Shown: one piece after another, positions 1 through 12,639 of the stretch
How the letters are laid out: every line of letters starts with the position of its first letter
Numbering within the stretch: the stretch's first letter is position 1
Source: Dioscorea cayenensis subsp. rotundata
Taxonomy: Eukaryota > Streptophyta > Magnoliopsida > Dioscoreales > Dioscoreaceae
Assembly (NCBI RefSeq): GCF_009730915.1
Contig: NC_052474.1
Span: 8,219,501-8,283,500 of the forward strand
Reading direction: 5' to 3'
Length of the DNA: 64,000 bases
Notes under the pieces: generated by a model
The model's database searches: none
Told to the model about the DNA's origin: nothing
What the model saw: the letters and a program-made list of their open reading frames with translations, nothing else
Position numbers and translations under genes: made by a program

Positions 1-409
1 ATTCATCTCTCTTTCTTTATGTTTTCTGTTTAATTCTCTATCTTTCTTTGCTTTCTGTTTCTTAAATGAGAAAGATTGTCTCTAGCGTGAAGGAATTGAT
101 TAAAACTAATATATGTTAAGGAATGCCTCAGTCTATCTCTTTATTGGTATAAGGCTATATCAAATTACTGAAGCATTTAAAGTAATTTCAAAGTTGATTC
201 AATGATAATTATATTGAGGAATGTCTTTGTCTATTTATCTATTCATTGGTTGAAAAGTTTGGGTTTAAAAATCTTTAAAGATTTCATCAAATTTTATAGA
301 AAATTTAAAATATCTATATTTAGTTTTAGGTTTTTGTTAATTTGTCATAGATATAGCATGTCATGGACATCAAAGTTGTATAATTTTTGTTCAATGGTAT
401 ATGTCACAG

Positions 410-2174
410 TCAGGAATGGGAAGTGCTCTCGATACCTTATGTGGGCAGGCCTTTGGTGCAAAACAATACTATATGCTAGGCATTTATTTACAAAGAGCCA
501 TGCTTATTCTTAGCCTTGTGAGCATCCCACTTGCTTTTATTTGGGCATTCACTGGTAACATACTTAAAGCAATTGGTCAAGATAAAGAGATATCATTGGC
601 AGCTACGACCTATGCTCGGTATATGATACCAGTTATATTTGCCTATGCCCTTCTACAATGTCACCAGAAGTTCTTGCAGGCACAAAACATAGTATTTCCA
701 ATGATGCTATGCTCTGCCTTCACTGTTATATTTCATATCTTTCTTTGTTGGGTTTTGGTGTTCAAGTTGAGGATTGGATTAAAAGGTGCAGCAATTGCAA
801 ATTCAGTCTCATACTGCATTTCTGTCACTATAATTATAATTTATGTAAGACTATCTCCGAGTTGTAAAGAGACATGGACAGGTTTTTCAAAAGATGCTTT
901 ACATGATATTTCAAGCTTCGTCAAACTTGCTATTCCATCCGCTCTAATGATTTGGTAAACATGATCTTCGTTTTTTTTTGTTGTGTAATTTTATTGCAAA
1001 TGCATATCACTAATGATTTAATTAACATCAATTGTTTGTGTTAATGTTTTAATGTAGTTTGGAATTTTGGACATTTGAAGCACTTGTTCTCATGTCTGGT
1101 CTTCTTCCAAACCCAAAGCTAGAAACATCAGTACTTGCAATTTGGTTAGTACTAAAAAATACAAAGCTATATTTCTTTTATTATTCACAATAACAATATA
1201 CTTATCTCTTTTACAGCCTAAATTCTTCAACACTGGCATTTATGATTCCTTTTGGTATCGGAGCTTCTGTGAGGTTTGTCAAGCATAGTACAAGTTAATC
1301 TTTCGTTTTAATGTTATCTGTACAATTATTAAATTTATTCATATTTGTATTTTGTATTAGTACGCGTGTCTCTAACGAACTAGGAGCTGGACAACCACGA
1401 AATGCTTGGTTAGCAGTGATTGTTGGAGGAATTATTGCCATCTTACAGGGTGTGGTAGTAGGATCAACTTTGATTTTAGGACGGCATGTCTGGGGAAAAT
1501 TATTCAGCAATGAAAAGGATGTTGTGAACTATGTAGCCAAAATGATGCCTTTTCTCGCACTTTCTAATTTCATTGATGCTACACAGAGTGTGCTTACAGG
1601 TATTTATTATTCTTTATTGAATCTTTGGAGCTTAGAAAGTTGTTCATGAAATTTAGAATGCTTTTGTCATTTAGGTACTGCTAGAGGATGTGGTTGGCAA
1701 AAACTTGGTGTAATTGTTAACCTTGGAGCTTATTATGTGGTTGGCATTCCTTTTTCTATATTATTGGCTTTTAAATTTCATCTTAAAGGGAAGGTTGGTT
1801 TAAGTTTAATTCTCTTCTTATTTTATTTTATATGATAATAAGACAATTGAAGTAATACCATCAATTCTAATTATTTATGGTAAAAAATAGGGTCTATGGC
1901 TAGGGATTATATGTGGCCTTTTTGTTCAAGTCCTGTTACTTCTCAGCATTACTTTGTGCACTGATTGGGAGAAAGAAGTAAGGTTTTTTTTTATTTATTT
2001 ATTTATTCGAGCAAATGAGTTTAGATTATATTATTATTATGTTTTTTTTAATTGATTTCCTTTATTGGTTTTTAGGCAAATAAAGCTGTGGAGAGAGTTA
2101 ACAATTCCATTGATATCCATCTATCAAATATTAATCAAGGGGAGGAGGAAAGAAGATCTGATAATGGTCACTAG
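410..2174 (+). CDS. MATE/DETOXIFICATION efflux carrier, 3' seven exons
   Basis: Multi-antimicrobial extrusion (MATE, plant DTX) membrane transporter, expected to export organic cations or secondary metabolites by H+ antiport at the plasma or vacuolar membrane. Exons read at 410-954, 1058-1144, 1217-1273, 1361-1599, 1675-1793, 1891-1977 and 2076-2174, all with GT-AG borders and consistent phase, giving about 410 residues. Family marks: [16 protein letters not shown] at the start, the PNPKLETS segment, and [14 protein letters not shown] in the middle, with many hydrophobic helices. Roughly the first 85-90 residues are missing because exon 1 lies left of the window; bases 1-409 are its intron. 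The frame is open throughout, so this is the only candidate functional member of the local MATE cluster. Substrate unknown. Confidence 0.9.
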
Positions 2175-2480
2175 TTCTTCTTCAATAAAGCGAGTTATTA
2201 AAAGCTTCTAATTATGTATTAATCTCTACAAATTTTCTTTTAAAATATCATGTTATGGTGATAGTATAACATTCTTATAAAATTTCATGCATTTACCATA
2301 ATTTTGTTAATTTAAGTGAAACCACATATGGTTATTTATTCCAGATAAAACTAAGAATATTTTTTAAAATTATTAATTTTGTTTTTAAAATCATGATTTA
2401 TCGGAAAAAATTGAAAGACATTTATAAGATATGTGGAAGTATAAAGATAAGTAATCAGAGTAATATGAGAAATATAAGAT

Positions 2481-2885
2481 GACAAATAAAAGCTAGTATT
2501 TTAGTTCATTATTTATTTATTTAACTATTTACTTTTGTGTAATAGATTTTAATAAATATAATATTAGGATTTCGGATGATAGAGTTTAATTATATACTTA
2601 TATAGGTTAAGGAATGTCAATGACAAATAAAAGCTAGTATTTTAGTTCATTATTTATTTATTTATTTTTGTGTAATAGATTTTAATAAATATAATATTAG
2701 GATTTCGGATGATAGAGTTTAATTATATAGTTATATATGTTAAGGAATTTCGATGAAAAATAAAAGCTAGTATTTTTAGTTCATTATTTATTTATTTATT
2801 TTTGTGTAATAGATTTTAATAAATATAATTTTAGGATTTTGGATGATAGAGTTTAATTATATACTTATATATGTTAAAGAATGTC
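2481..2885 (+). repeat. Three tandem AT-rich units behind the MATE gene
   Basis: Three direct copies of a ~130-140 bp unit begin near 2481, 2622 and 2754, each starting around (GA)AAATAAAAGCTAGTATTTT and ending in a TATGTTAAGGAAT-like segment. The end of the unit also matches the MATE intron near position 113, so the array seems to come from MATE intron DNA amplified between copies A and B. Bases 2175-2480 hold the 3' flank of copy A and nothing else I recognise. Confidence 0.8.
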
Positions 2886-3257
2886 TTCACCTATTTATTT
2901 ACTTAAATAGGGCCATTTCAAATGCATTCGAAGTAATTTCAAAATTGATTCAATAATAATTATATTGAGGAATGTCTTTTTATATTTGTTTATTAATTAG
3001 TATGGGGAGCTTGGTTCTTGAAATCTTTAAAAGTTTTAGAGAATTTAAGATATCTATGTTTGGTTTAAGTTTTTTTTATTAATTTGTTAGAGATATATAA
3101 TGTGTATGGAGTTCGTAGTCACATAATTTTTGTTCTATGGTTTATATCATAGCTAGGAATGGGAAGTGCACTCAATACTTTATATGGATAGATCTTTGGT
3201 GTAAAAGAGTACTATTTGTTAGACATCTATCTACAAAGAATCATGTTTATTTTTAAG

Positions 3258-3690
3258 AGTTGTTAGGATTAGCTTCTGGAAATCTCATAAGTGTTTTTTT
3301 ATAAGTTAAACACTTCTGGATTTTAAAAAAATTGTTTATATTGACTTTTTCTGCAGAAGCAGAAGCTGATAAAAAACCTGAAATACTGCTTACTTTAAAA
3401 AATGGTCATGTGGTGTTTTTGGGAAAAACATTTTAATATGTTTTGAATGCATAATAGTTGAGATATTATAATTATTCAATGAATGACCATTTTAGTAATT
3501 TGTCATTAAAAAAATCTTTTTAAGAATACACACCCAAAGAACTTCACACATATAAAAGTACTTCTGCATTAACTTATCCAAACATAAAATACAAAGAAAC
3601 ACTTAACTTACTCTAAGAAGCACTTTTTTAAAAATCCTTTTACCAAACTGAAAAAAAGTATTTTTTTTAAGTCAATCCAAACACGGCCTT
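3258..3690. mobile_element. MITE inserted in exon 2 of MATE relic B
   Basis: The MATE exon 2 homology stops near 3257 (TTTATTTTTA) and resumes near 3690 (TTAGCCTTCTGAGC), compared with the unbroken TTAGCCTTGTGAGC in copy A. The inserted ~430 bp has imperfect inverted ends: GTTGTTAGGATTAGCTT on the left against GTGTTTGGATTGACTT read inward from the right. A TTA target duplication is possible, which would suit a Tourist/PIF-type MITE. No coding capacity. Family assignment is an inference. Confidence 0.6.
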
Positions 3691-3842
3691 AGCCTTCTGA
3701 GCATATTGATGTTTAAGTTTAGGATTGAATTTAAATGTGAAGTAATTGGAATTTAGTCCCTTAAGGTATTTCTATCATTGTAATTGCAATGTATATGAGA
3801 TTATCTTCGATTTGCAAAGAGACATAAACAAGTTTCTCAAAA

Positions 3843-4237
3843 CTAAATGGAAGCCAAATATGTCATTTGTGCTCAATTCAACCCTAAAGCGTAAGTTGAC
3901 AAGATGGAAGACATTGGCTTATTTATTCAAATTTATATTTTCCAAATTAACTAATGAAAGGCTATTCGTTAGTTTAATATGCCTCTTTGATGTTGGCTAG
4001 TTTATTTTAAATGGTTACATCACAAACAAACCAAGTAAACAAGCTCTGATATCAAGTTAGATATAAACCACTCAGCGGTGGAGTAGTTGGTTGTTAACTA
4101 AGTGGTTGTAGCTTCGAATTTTACACTTGCTTCAACCTAAAAGCTCAAGTTGATTAAACAAGACCGATGCTTATATATTCAAATCTATATTTTTTAAATT
4201 AACTGATGTGGACTATTGGTCACTGTAATACTCAACA
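3843..4237. repeat. Unclassified repeat insertion with two related halves
   Basis: This block interrupts MATE relic B between the exon 2 sequences ending near 3842 and restarting near 4238. It contains two diverged copies of a ~70-bp segment (about 3889-3962 and 4139-4208, both ending in ATTCAAATYTATATTTT and AAATTAACT). A stretch around 4070-4125 looks weakly tRNA-like. It may be a SINE or nested SINE pair, but I could not define ends or a target duplication. Confidence 0.4.
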
Positions 4238-5212
4238 AATGTTTTATACGATATTTCAACATTCATCAAACTTGTGTTTCCATTTGCTTCAATGATTTAA
4301 TAAACATGATCTCCTTTTATTTTTTTCAAAGTGTGGAATTTTATCACAAATACATATAGCTCATGATTCAATTAACATCAAGTGTTGTTGTTCTTGTTGT
4401 TGTTTTAATATAGTTTGGAATTTTGGATATTTAAAGTAGTTATTCTCTTGTTTAGTCCTCTTCCAAACCCTAAGCTAAAAAACACAATACTCATAGTTTG
4501 GTTAGTTTTAAGAGTATCAAAACTATGTTTCTTTTTGCAATTTATAACGACAATGTACTTGTATTTTTACAGTCTAAATTCATCATTATTAGTATTTATG
4601 ATCCCTTTAGGTATTAGAACTTCAGAAAACTTTGTTAAGCATAATACTAGATCATTTTCTCTTTAATATCATTCATATATTTATCAAATTTATCAATATT
4701 ATTCTTTTATATAAGTATGTGTGTTTTTAATGAAGAAATAGTCAAATAACCATGAAATACTCTACTAGCAGTAATTGTGGGAAAATCATTCTTGTCTCAA
4801 AGTGTGTGGTAGTTCAATCAATGAGAAGAAAGTTGTGAATTATATGGTAAGAATGATGCCTTTTCTTGCACTTTCTAATTACAATAATGTTACACAAAAT
4901 GGGTTTACATGTATTTATTTTTCTACATTAAATCTTTGAAGTTTAAGAGGTTGTTCATGACATTTAGAATGGATATGGCATTTAGGTATCGCTAAAGGAT
5001 GTGATTGGTAAAAGCCAAGTTTGGTCGTTGTTAACCTTAGAGGTTATTATATGGTCACCATTCTTTCTTTAATACTATTTGCTTTTCATTTTCATCATAA
5101 AGGGAGGTTAGTTTAAGTTTAATTTTCTTCTCATTTTATTTCCTTTTATGTGATTATTAGTCATTTGAGGCATTGCTATTAATTTTAATTATTTTCTTTT
5201 TTATCAAAGAGG

Positions 5213-6968
5213 GTTTTTTTTTATAAAAGTGGATAAATCACAACTTTATTAAAAGAAAAGGAAAGGGTACAAACCTGAAGAGCAAAAATAAATAGAACCA
5301 AACAACTGAGAAAAAGACAACAAGGCTAGATAGTATGCCATCACCAGGGATAATGTGCTTCTATCAACAAACAAACAGACAACACAAGAAAAAGAGAAGA
5401 TAGTGCGACAGAGAAGTCGAAGATCACCAGAAGGAGACAAAATGACCTCTAACACTGCCAAAGGAGGAGGAAGAGCGGGGGTGAATCACTCCTGAACAGG
5501 TGGATCAGAGGTGTTGCCTTGCTCAGCCGGTCATGAGCCCAAGAAAACTAGAGCTTGCTTAAGTTTCTGAACTGAATCTGTAAGTAAGCGCTGATGTTGT
5601 GGGTCTCTAGCTGCAGAAAACTAGGCGAGAAGCATATGAATCGATTTAGCAATAACAGAGAATAAAGGCGAAAAGGTAGAATTAAAAATGCGGTTATTTC
5701 TTTCTTGCCACATATTCTAGCAAATTGCTCTAAAAATTAAGTCCCACAGAACTCATTGCCTGACATCAATGGACAGTATCCATGTTGTCCAAATCTCTAG
5801 GAGAGAGTATGAAACTGATTGTAAATTTAAGGTTTGTTCAAATAATGCTGAGATACAAATAGCAAATTCACACCTGCGCAAAAGGTGATCAGTTGTTTCT
5901 AAGTCTTTCAAATATAAGACACAGGTGTCGGTCGCATTTTGGGTGTTGCAACCCTTTTTGGCAAAATTAGAAAGAGTTAAAATTCTATCCTCACTTGCAA
6001 GCCAGCAGAAGAGTGAAAATTTACTTCACCATTCAGTTTTCCAAAACTTGGAATGAAAAGCACTACGCATTTCCTCCAACAATTAGGAACTTGTAGAAGG
6101 AACGAATTGTAAAAGTTCTATTGCTTTCCAAATTACAAATTTTCATGTCATCCTAATTACTGGAGCAGTTTGGAATAGATGACCAAAAGGACAAGCTTTC
6201 AGAAAAAGTGGTTGTACAAAAGAATATCTCATGTGAAGGAGAGTCTTGTACAAATTGTTTGATTGTAATCCAAGGAAAATTACAATCGTTGAACAGGTCA
6301 AGCCATAAGTCCTTAGGGGCACAACCCTCTAACCAGTTATCAAACCATAGCAATGTGGAATCACCATTTTTTACAATCATAGAAATATAAGCTCTCAAGG
6401 AAGGTAATATCAATGTAATTCCTGCCCAGAAGAAGGATTTGTTTCTAGGTGGCAAGTGAAACATTGGCCCTCAAGGTCCTCTACTCAGGTAGTTGAAGTT
6501 GATGATTTTGGACCATCAACATTTTTGGCCAGAGTAAATTTTTCACCACCACTTACCAAGAAGGGCTATGTTGAATTCATGTAGGTTAAGAATTTCCCAA
6601 CCTCCCATTTCGTGAGGCCTGCAAACCCTTCTCCAAGCAATTAAATGAAAGCCCTTCGGGCCAAACTTTGGCTCTTTCCGAAGGAAGTCTCTACGAATTT
6701 TATCAATCTCTTTCACTACCCAAATTGGTAAATGAAATTCCGACATCTAGTATGTCTGTATCGAGGTTAGAACAGAGTTAATAAGGGTGAGACGACCCCC
6801 AAGAGAAAGGTATGTAGCTTTCCAAGACATAAGACGAGCGCGAATTGTAAGGATTAATCTCATCCAATGTTATCGTCTCAATCTCTTCCCCGAAAGTGGA
6901 ACTCCTAGATAGGTAAGAGAAAGGCAATCCCTCTGCAGTTAAAAATTGCGGCTGAGGCCTCAAATTTT
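5213..6968 (-). mobile_element. 5'-truncated LINE (non-LTR retrotransposon), 3' part of ORF2
   Basis: Minus-strand coding remnants match the C-terminal part of plant LINE reverse-transcriptase polyproteins: the GGWEILNLHEFNIALLGKWW segment (about 6543-6610) preceded by GPKGFHLIAWRRVCRP, then the SFFWAGI ... VKNGDSTLLWFDNWL segment (about 6300-6430), and a zinc-binding zf-RVT-like region further 3' (about 5700-6150). The frame is broken by stops. The T-run at 5214-5222 on the plus strand would be the element's poly(A) end, so it is inserted in reverse orientation in the intron between exons 6 and 7 of MATE relic B. MATE homology resumes at TGTGGCTTTTCTATTCAAGTG near 6970. The 5' half, including the catalytic YxDD region, is missing. 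Long inactive. Confidence 0.8.
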
Positions 6969-7254
6969 TTGTGGCTTTTCTATTCAAGTGTTATTATATC
7001 TTATCGTCACTCTAGGCACTACTTTTCCACATGAAGCTTTTTTTTTTCTTTTTTCTTTTGGGTACATTTAAGTAAATGAATTTTTATTATATTAATGTTG
7101 TCCTATTTTTTATAAGCAATCTTATTCATGTGGGGTAAGGCAAATAAATCTATGGCGAGTTAAAACTTTATTGACAAATATCTCTCCAATATTGATTGGA
7201 GGGAGGAAGAAATAAAATTTGATAATGGCCACTAGTTTTTTATTTTTACTAATA

Positions 7255-7556
7255 GACGACAAACGCTTCCCATTTAAGGGATTGTCAAAGGGTAGACAGG
7301 TATAGAGGTGTATCAATTATATTATAAACCTCCTAAAAAAATCACCCTACCCTGCAACCTTAAAGGGGTGAGATTACTGTTTCTCCTACAGGGAACTCAC
7401 ACCCAAGCCTGTGAACAATACCAAAATAGTACTGGACCCAAGTGAGCAATGCATGCACAGTACGAAAACAGTACTACCGGAGGAAGGATTTGAATCCTTA
7501 TTTATCCCTTTGCACTCTTATGTCATACCATTAGGCTAATTATTGGGTTATCCAAT
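7255..7556 (-). mobile_element. tRNA-derived SINE-like element
   Basis: An interruption in the 3' flank of MATE relic B. Read on the minus strand it begins with a pol III-like box A (TTAGCCTAATGGTATGA, about 7524-7540) followed by a box B (GGATTCAAATCC, 7486-7497) at tRNA-like spacing. The flank sequence CACTAGTTCTT, continuous in copy A, is split around it. The body (7260-7480) has no coding potential. Exact ends not fixed. Confidence 0.55.
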
Positions 7557-7909
7557 AGTTGACATTGTCACTAGTTCTTGAATAAAAAGAGTTATTAGCA
7601 ACTTGTAATTATGCATTAATTTCTACAAATTTTCTTTTTATAATAGCAATATTATATTGATAGCAAAATGTTAATATCAAGTTGCTAATGGTCGGTATGG
7701 CACAAATATGTAATATTATATTGATAGCATTAATCTCTACTATATTAGCAACATGTCATTATAAAATTTCATGTTTTTATTATAATTTCATTAATTTAAG
7801 GGAGAACTCATATGATTATCTATTTAAAAGTAAATAAAAATAAAAATATTATATAAAAAAAGCAACTATGTTTTTAAATTTTCCTTTTATAATATATTAT
7901 ATTTTTATA

Positions 7910-8998
7910 AGATTAGTCTAAATTCTTCATTATTGGTATTTATGAACCCATTTGTTATCGGTGCTTGTGTGAGGTTTGTCACGCATAATATTAATTCGGC
8001 TTCCTCTTTAATATCATTTATACAATTGTCAAATGTGTCTATATTACACTTGTGTATATGTATATGTATTTCAAATAAATTAAGAACTGGATAACTATAA
8101 ATTGCTCAGCCAGTAGCCATCATCATAGGAGAAATCATTGTTGTCACAAAATATGCGATAGCAGGATCACACCAAGAATGATGTTTCTGCTCGTACTTTC
8201 TAACTTCATCAAATTAGATAAGAGTATGCTTTTATGTATTTATTTTTCTACACTGAATCTTTGAAGTTTAAGAGGTTGTTCATAGTATCTAGAATGTTTA
8301 TAAATTCAGGTTATGCCAAAAGTCACGGATCGCAAAATCTCGGGAGTCTATTAACTTTGGAGTTTATTATGTTGTCAGCATTCCTTCTTTGGTACTATGG
8401 GGTTTTTAATTTTCATTTTTAAGGGAAAGTTAGTTTAAGTTCGATTTTGTTCGTATTGTATTTTATTTTATGTGATAATTAGTTATTTGAAATAATATCA
8501 TTAATTTTAATTATTTTTTTAATATGGTCTTTGATTATATAAAAATTATATATGACCTTTCTATTCAATTGGTATTATTTATTTATTTATTTTTGACAAA
8601 TGTGACCAAGGCTAGGAATTGAACTTCTAGCTGAATTGAACATCCAACTGTACACTCTCAGATAGTGGCACGGGATTTGTGTCACACTAATAGAGAGTGA
8701 GGAATAAATGTATAATATCTAAGTATTATTAATAGTTAATTTAAGTTTGATTTTCTTATAATTTCTTTTATTCCTCTGTGCACTAATAGTGAGCAAGAAG
8801 TAAGCACTTTTTTTTCTTGGTATATTTGAGTAAATATATTTAGGTTATATTATCTTTTGTTATTTTTTGATAATCAATTTAATTCATGTGGTTTTTAGGA
8901 AAACAAAGCTGTGGCTAGAATTAATAATTCTTTGCACATCTATACATCAAATGTTAATTTAAGGGTGGAAGAAAGAAATTTTGACAGTGATTATTAGT
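7910..8998 (+). pseudogene. MATE transporter relic, copy C (exons 4-8 only)
   Basis: Third tandem MATE copy, same strand. Exon 4 homology is at about 7912-7973, exon 5 at about 8065-8240, exon 6 at about 8310-8420 and exon 8 at about 8898-8998, the last keeping the AAACAAAGCTGTGGCTAG start. The exon 7 region is mostly replaced by AT-rich DNA and a SINE-like insertion near 8600-8720. Exons 1-3 are missing, and no long frame is left. The decay gradient A, B, C suggests old tandem duplications with only copy A kept. Confidence 0.8.
8598..8720 (-). mobile_element. SINE-like fragment in MATE relic C
   Basis: The stretch GGAATTGAACTTCTAGC on the plus strand is the reverse of a box-B-like sequence, with a possible box A complement at about 8660-8680. 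Short and decayed; a similar fragment lies near 61530-61610. Assignment is weak. Confidence 0.3.
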
Positions 8999-9640
8999 TC
9001 TTCTTCAATAAAGAGAGCTATAACACCTCTAATTATGCATCAATCTCTACAAATTTTATCCTTTTAATAATGCCAATATTATTGCCGTGATGGCAAAACA
9101 TTGTTATAAATTTTCATGTTTTTCATATAGCTTCATTAATTTGAGTGAAAAGCTCATATGAAGTTTATTTAAAATATAAACCAAGAATATTATATAAAAA
9201 AATATTAATCTTTTTCAATAATATTGATAAATTATTTAATAATTATTTTAAAAATTACATATCAATAAAAATTCATTCTTAATTAAAAAAAATTAAATGT
9301 CAATCCTAACATATTTATTATAATTAATGTCAATTAAATCTGATGAATATGCGAAGTTCAAATTAGAAAAAATTTAATATAATTTTTTAAACTTAATAAT
9401 TTTTTAGTCCTTTTACTATGTTTAAATGAGCCATGTTTTTTTTTAAGGTTTAGAGTTAGGGTTTAGGATTTATGAAGACTGATAGGATTAAATTAAAATT
9501 ATAATGAGACTTAAAAAATTATATTTCAAAGTAAAAAAATTAAAAAAAAAGTAAATTTGAAAAAAAGTAGAGGGCTTGTTTAATTATACCTAAAAATTTT
9601 ACTCTGTTATATACAATTTCAAAGAAAAAGAAGGGTATAT
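8999..9640. other. AT-rich intergenic DNA
   Basis: 3' flank of MATE relic C, then very AT-rich sequence. I see no gene or element with defined ends here. A short GGCTC pentamer run (about 9656-9683) lies just downstream, in the probable promoter/5' leader of the next gene. Confidence 0.6.
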
Positions 9641-9795
9641 GTAGAAGAAAGTACGGCTCGGCTCGGCTCGGCTAGGCTCAGCTGGATTACCACCCTACTT
9701 AGTTTCAGCCAGGCTCATTAGGTCTACATCGCCGCCGCGGCCGCCGCCACCGACGTTGCTGGAACGCACGGAGGCGACCGCCGCCGAAGAAAGGG

Positions 9796-12639
9796 ATGAT
9801 AAAGAGGCGGTTCTTCAAGCAAGATCATGGCGACAAGAGCGCAACGGATTCGGATTCATCCTCTTCCTCTGATCCCAGCCCTAAACCCTCTCAAGAAGAA
9901 GAAGTAGATGGAGATGACGACCCTATCGGCCGAGCTGAGAATGAGGAAGTCGATAAACCTCCATCCCCTTCTCCAGGTTTGAATCTTTATGCTATCAATT
10001 TCACTGTTGTTTGATGTTTGAGAAAAAAAAAATCTTGCTTGTTGTTCCAATGAATCTTTGTTTCGTTTTGAGTGATTTTGAGATGTGTTCATTGATTGTT
10101 ACTTGATTTTAGTGGGGTATTTGATGGCATCCTGCATTCACATTGGGATGAAATATGGACTTTGTTTCTTCTTGCATGGCATCTGAATAGCAGGGAAAGT
10201 GAAAAGAAAAAAAAAAGTTTACAATTTGAGTGAGAAATGAAAATATGTTTTGATCATTGAGACTGCGCAAGTTCTGTTACAAATGTGTATATTATGAAAT
10301 CAGATGGATATCATTGCACAAATTGGGTGCTATATTGGCCAAATTAGGGTTCTTTGAATTTGGAAATCCTGGTCCACAAGCAGTGTCAATTGGCCTATGA
10401 AGACTCGCTTTCACAATGGCTCCCGGGTGGGTTCCCTTAATGAAGCCAGTGCGTATGAGTCGCCGACTCATTGTTCAACAGGCATGTGGTCAGGGATGAG
10501 CCTTGATGATTTTTGCTCTTTTAAGGGCCTTTGAATTTCTTAGACTTTGTCATATGCTGGTTTTATGTTGGCTTTGTATCATTACTACATACCAGAAGAC
10601 CATCCTAGAGTTATTTTGTGACCTTTGGTCAGAAGAACAACCAAGCCAGGTTCCTTATGCAGCAAACAGATTCGGAAAGATAGAAATTTGTAATTTGTTG
10701 TTACAGAAATATCCTAGTTTTCTTACATTCACTTTGTGAGCCTTGCATATATGATAGTTTAGTCTTTTAAACGCTGCTTTCTGAGTTTAATTTTAATATT
10801 GATGAATTGTTTATTTCATTTAATGTGTCTGATGTGTTTGGGTCTTTCTGTTATTTCTCTTTGTTTAGTAATACGTTGGACCTAATTTTTGATAGGTTCA
10901 GGCTATGAAACTGAGGATGGCTCTGCAAATGATAGTGAAGGTGATTCTTCAGGTATTGATTTTCTTATATTGGTATTTACCTGCAACCTTTTGATGATTT
11001 TATTTGATGTATTGATTTCTTTAGCATTTTTCTTTCTTTGATATACCTCTTCTTACAATCAACCACTTGTCAAAATGGAAAGAAGCCATCTATTAATATT
11101 ATGTGCTTTGTAGCAATGAAACAAGTGTAGAATTAGCGGTTTAGGATCATTTGTGAAGTGGATTTGGTGTTATATGAAATAAATACATTGGTAATTTCTG
11201 GATAATTGATCAGGAATTGCATCATTTGTAAAGATTTCATTTTTCTTGTATAATCTAATGGAGATCTCTCTAGGAAGTATTAAAAATTAAGGGGATAGGC
11301 ATTCCTTGGGATAATGCTTCCAACATACTTTAGCTGAAATTTATTTCTATTTGGCTTTATTTATTTTATTAATGTGCGTGGCCCAATGCATCAAGTTATC
11401 CGTTCATTGAACTTTAGTTTGATTCAATATGTTTTTACTTGGAATTTTGTAACTTAATTAAGCTTATTCTATGTTTAGGTTTACTTAGTAATGATAAAGA
11501 AGAGAGCTCTGCAAGAAGTGGAAATCTCAAGGACAATCACTTAGTTATTGATGTTCATGCTGTGGAAAAGGATGACAAACTTTTGAAAGTTGGGGACAAA
11601 CCTTGTGACCCAAATGATCCCATTCAAGCTGAACTAGCCAACTGTATTTTGAAATTGAAATCTGTGTTCAAATGCAGACTTTGCCCCAGAATTATCTTGT
11701 TAAATGAGAACACAGTAAGGACACATCTTAGCTCAAAGGTGAGTAACTGTTTTATTTATTTATGTATGTATTTATTTATACTTGCAACATACAAGAATTT
11801 GATGTTGTGCACTTGATGAACACTTAATTAAACATAAGGTGGTACTAGTTTGATGTCATCTATTTCTTAATTAGCAACCATCTTATATGATTTTAGAAAC
11901 GAAAAATTATTTGAACAGCAAAGGATGCTAGATGAACACTTAATTAAACATAAAGTGGTACTAGTTTGATGCCTTCCATTTCTTCATTAGCAACTATCTA
12001 ATTTGATTTTAGAAACGAAAAATTATTTGAACAGCAGAGGATGCTTGAACTTAGAACCAAGCCTTATCTTTCTGTCTGTGCACCATTTTGCTATCACTGG
12101 AGAGGTTTTCAATGCTTGCAGAGGCATGCCCGTTCCAAGAAGCTCCTAGGTGAAGGGAGGCTAAAGCTGATGCTAAATAGTGATGGAGAGATTGAGGAGG
12201 AACAAGAAACTCATTCTGAAAGGCATGCGAGAACACTAGCTCTTGCCCAGGTCCCTAACTTTGTCAATTATAATCACAGCATGAACCATTATTGGTCGAG
12301 GGATTCTTCAACAGAGCTTGCACCATGCAAATTGTGCACTTAATTGTTACTTATTCATTTTTAACCTTTCAGGAATTGGATGCTCAACCAAGAAAGGATA
12401 AAACACATCAGCGGAAGAGGCAGAGAAGGAAAAAGGTTAATTGTACCTTCTTGTTTCTTTTCTCATATTCCCTTTCTGATCTGTAGTTTATATGCCATTT
12501 TCATTTAGTAGCCTTTGCCAAGGTGGATAAAAGTTTCTTGAACTGATCATATATAGTTTATAATTTATAATCGCAGGACAATGGTTCCAGGCATCCACTG
12601 AAAAAACGTGGAAAGAAAAGGAGTAGAAATTGTGATTAA
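9796..12639 (+). CDS. C2H2-type zinc-finger, basic nuclear/nucleolar-type protein
   Basis: Six exons (9796-9976, 10896-10952, 11479-11738, 12122-12250, 12373-12435, 12577-12639) join in frame to a ~250-residue protein. The N-terminus is basic then Ser/Asp/Glu-rich (residues ~12-60). A single C2H2 finger follows: C-x2-C-x13-H-x5-H, spread over the exon 3/4 junction (CRLCPR ... THLSSKRH). After it comes a conserved block, KLLGEGRLKLMLNSDGEIEE, then ERHARTLALAQ. The C-terminus is strongly basic (RKRQRRKK, KKRGKKRSR), suggesting nuclear or nucleolar location. The start ATG lies just after a GC-rich leader of GCCGCC repeats. Conserved in plants as an uncharacterised protein; a role in RNA or ribosome biogenesis is only a guess. 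No breaks seen. Confidence 0.85.
11815..12046 (+). repeat. 116-bp tandem duplication inside intron 3 of the C2H2 gene
   Basis: Bases 11815-11930 and 11931-12046 are adjacent direct copies with few differences, both starting GATGAACACTTAATTAAACA. The second copy ends about 75 bp before the exon 4 acceptor, so the duplication repeats the likely branch-point region. Confidence 0.9.

Larger units (their letters stand above)
2886..7245 (+). pseudogene. MATE transporter relic, copy B (interrupted by LINE, MITE and SINE-like insertions)
   Basis: A decayed copy of the neighbouring MATE gene in the same orientation and exon order. Recognisable blocks: intron 1 end and exon 2 start (about 2890-3255), the rest of exon 2 (about 3695-3842 and 4238-4305), exon 3 near 4413-4500, exon 4 near 4572-4630, exon 5 near 4717-4915, exon 6 near 4985-5107, exon 7 remnant about 6970-7030 and exon 8 about 7128-7245. 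Stops and indels break every long frame. Three later insertions split it: a MITE (about 3258-3690), a repeat block (about 3843-4237) and a 5'-truncated LINE (about 5213-6968). Not expected to make protein. Confidence 0.85.
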
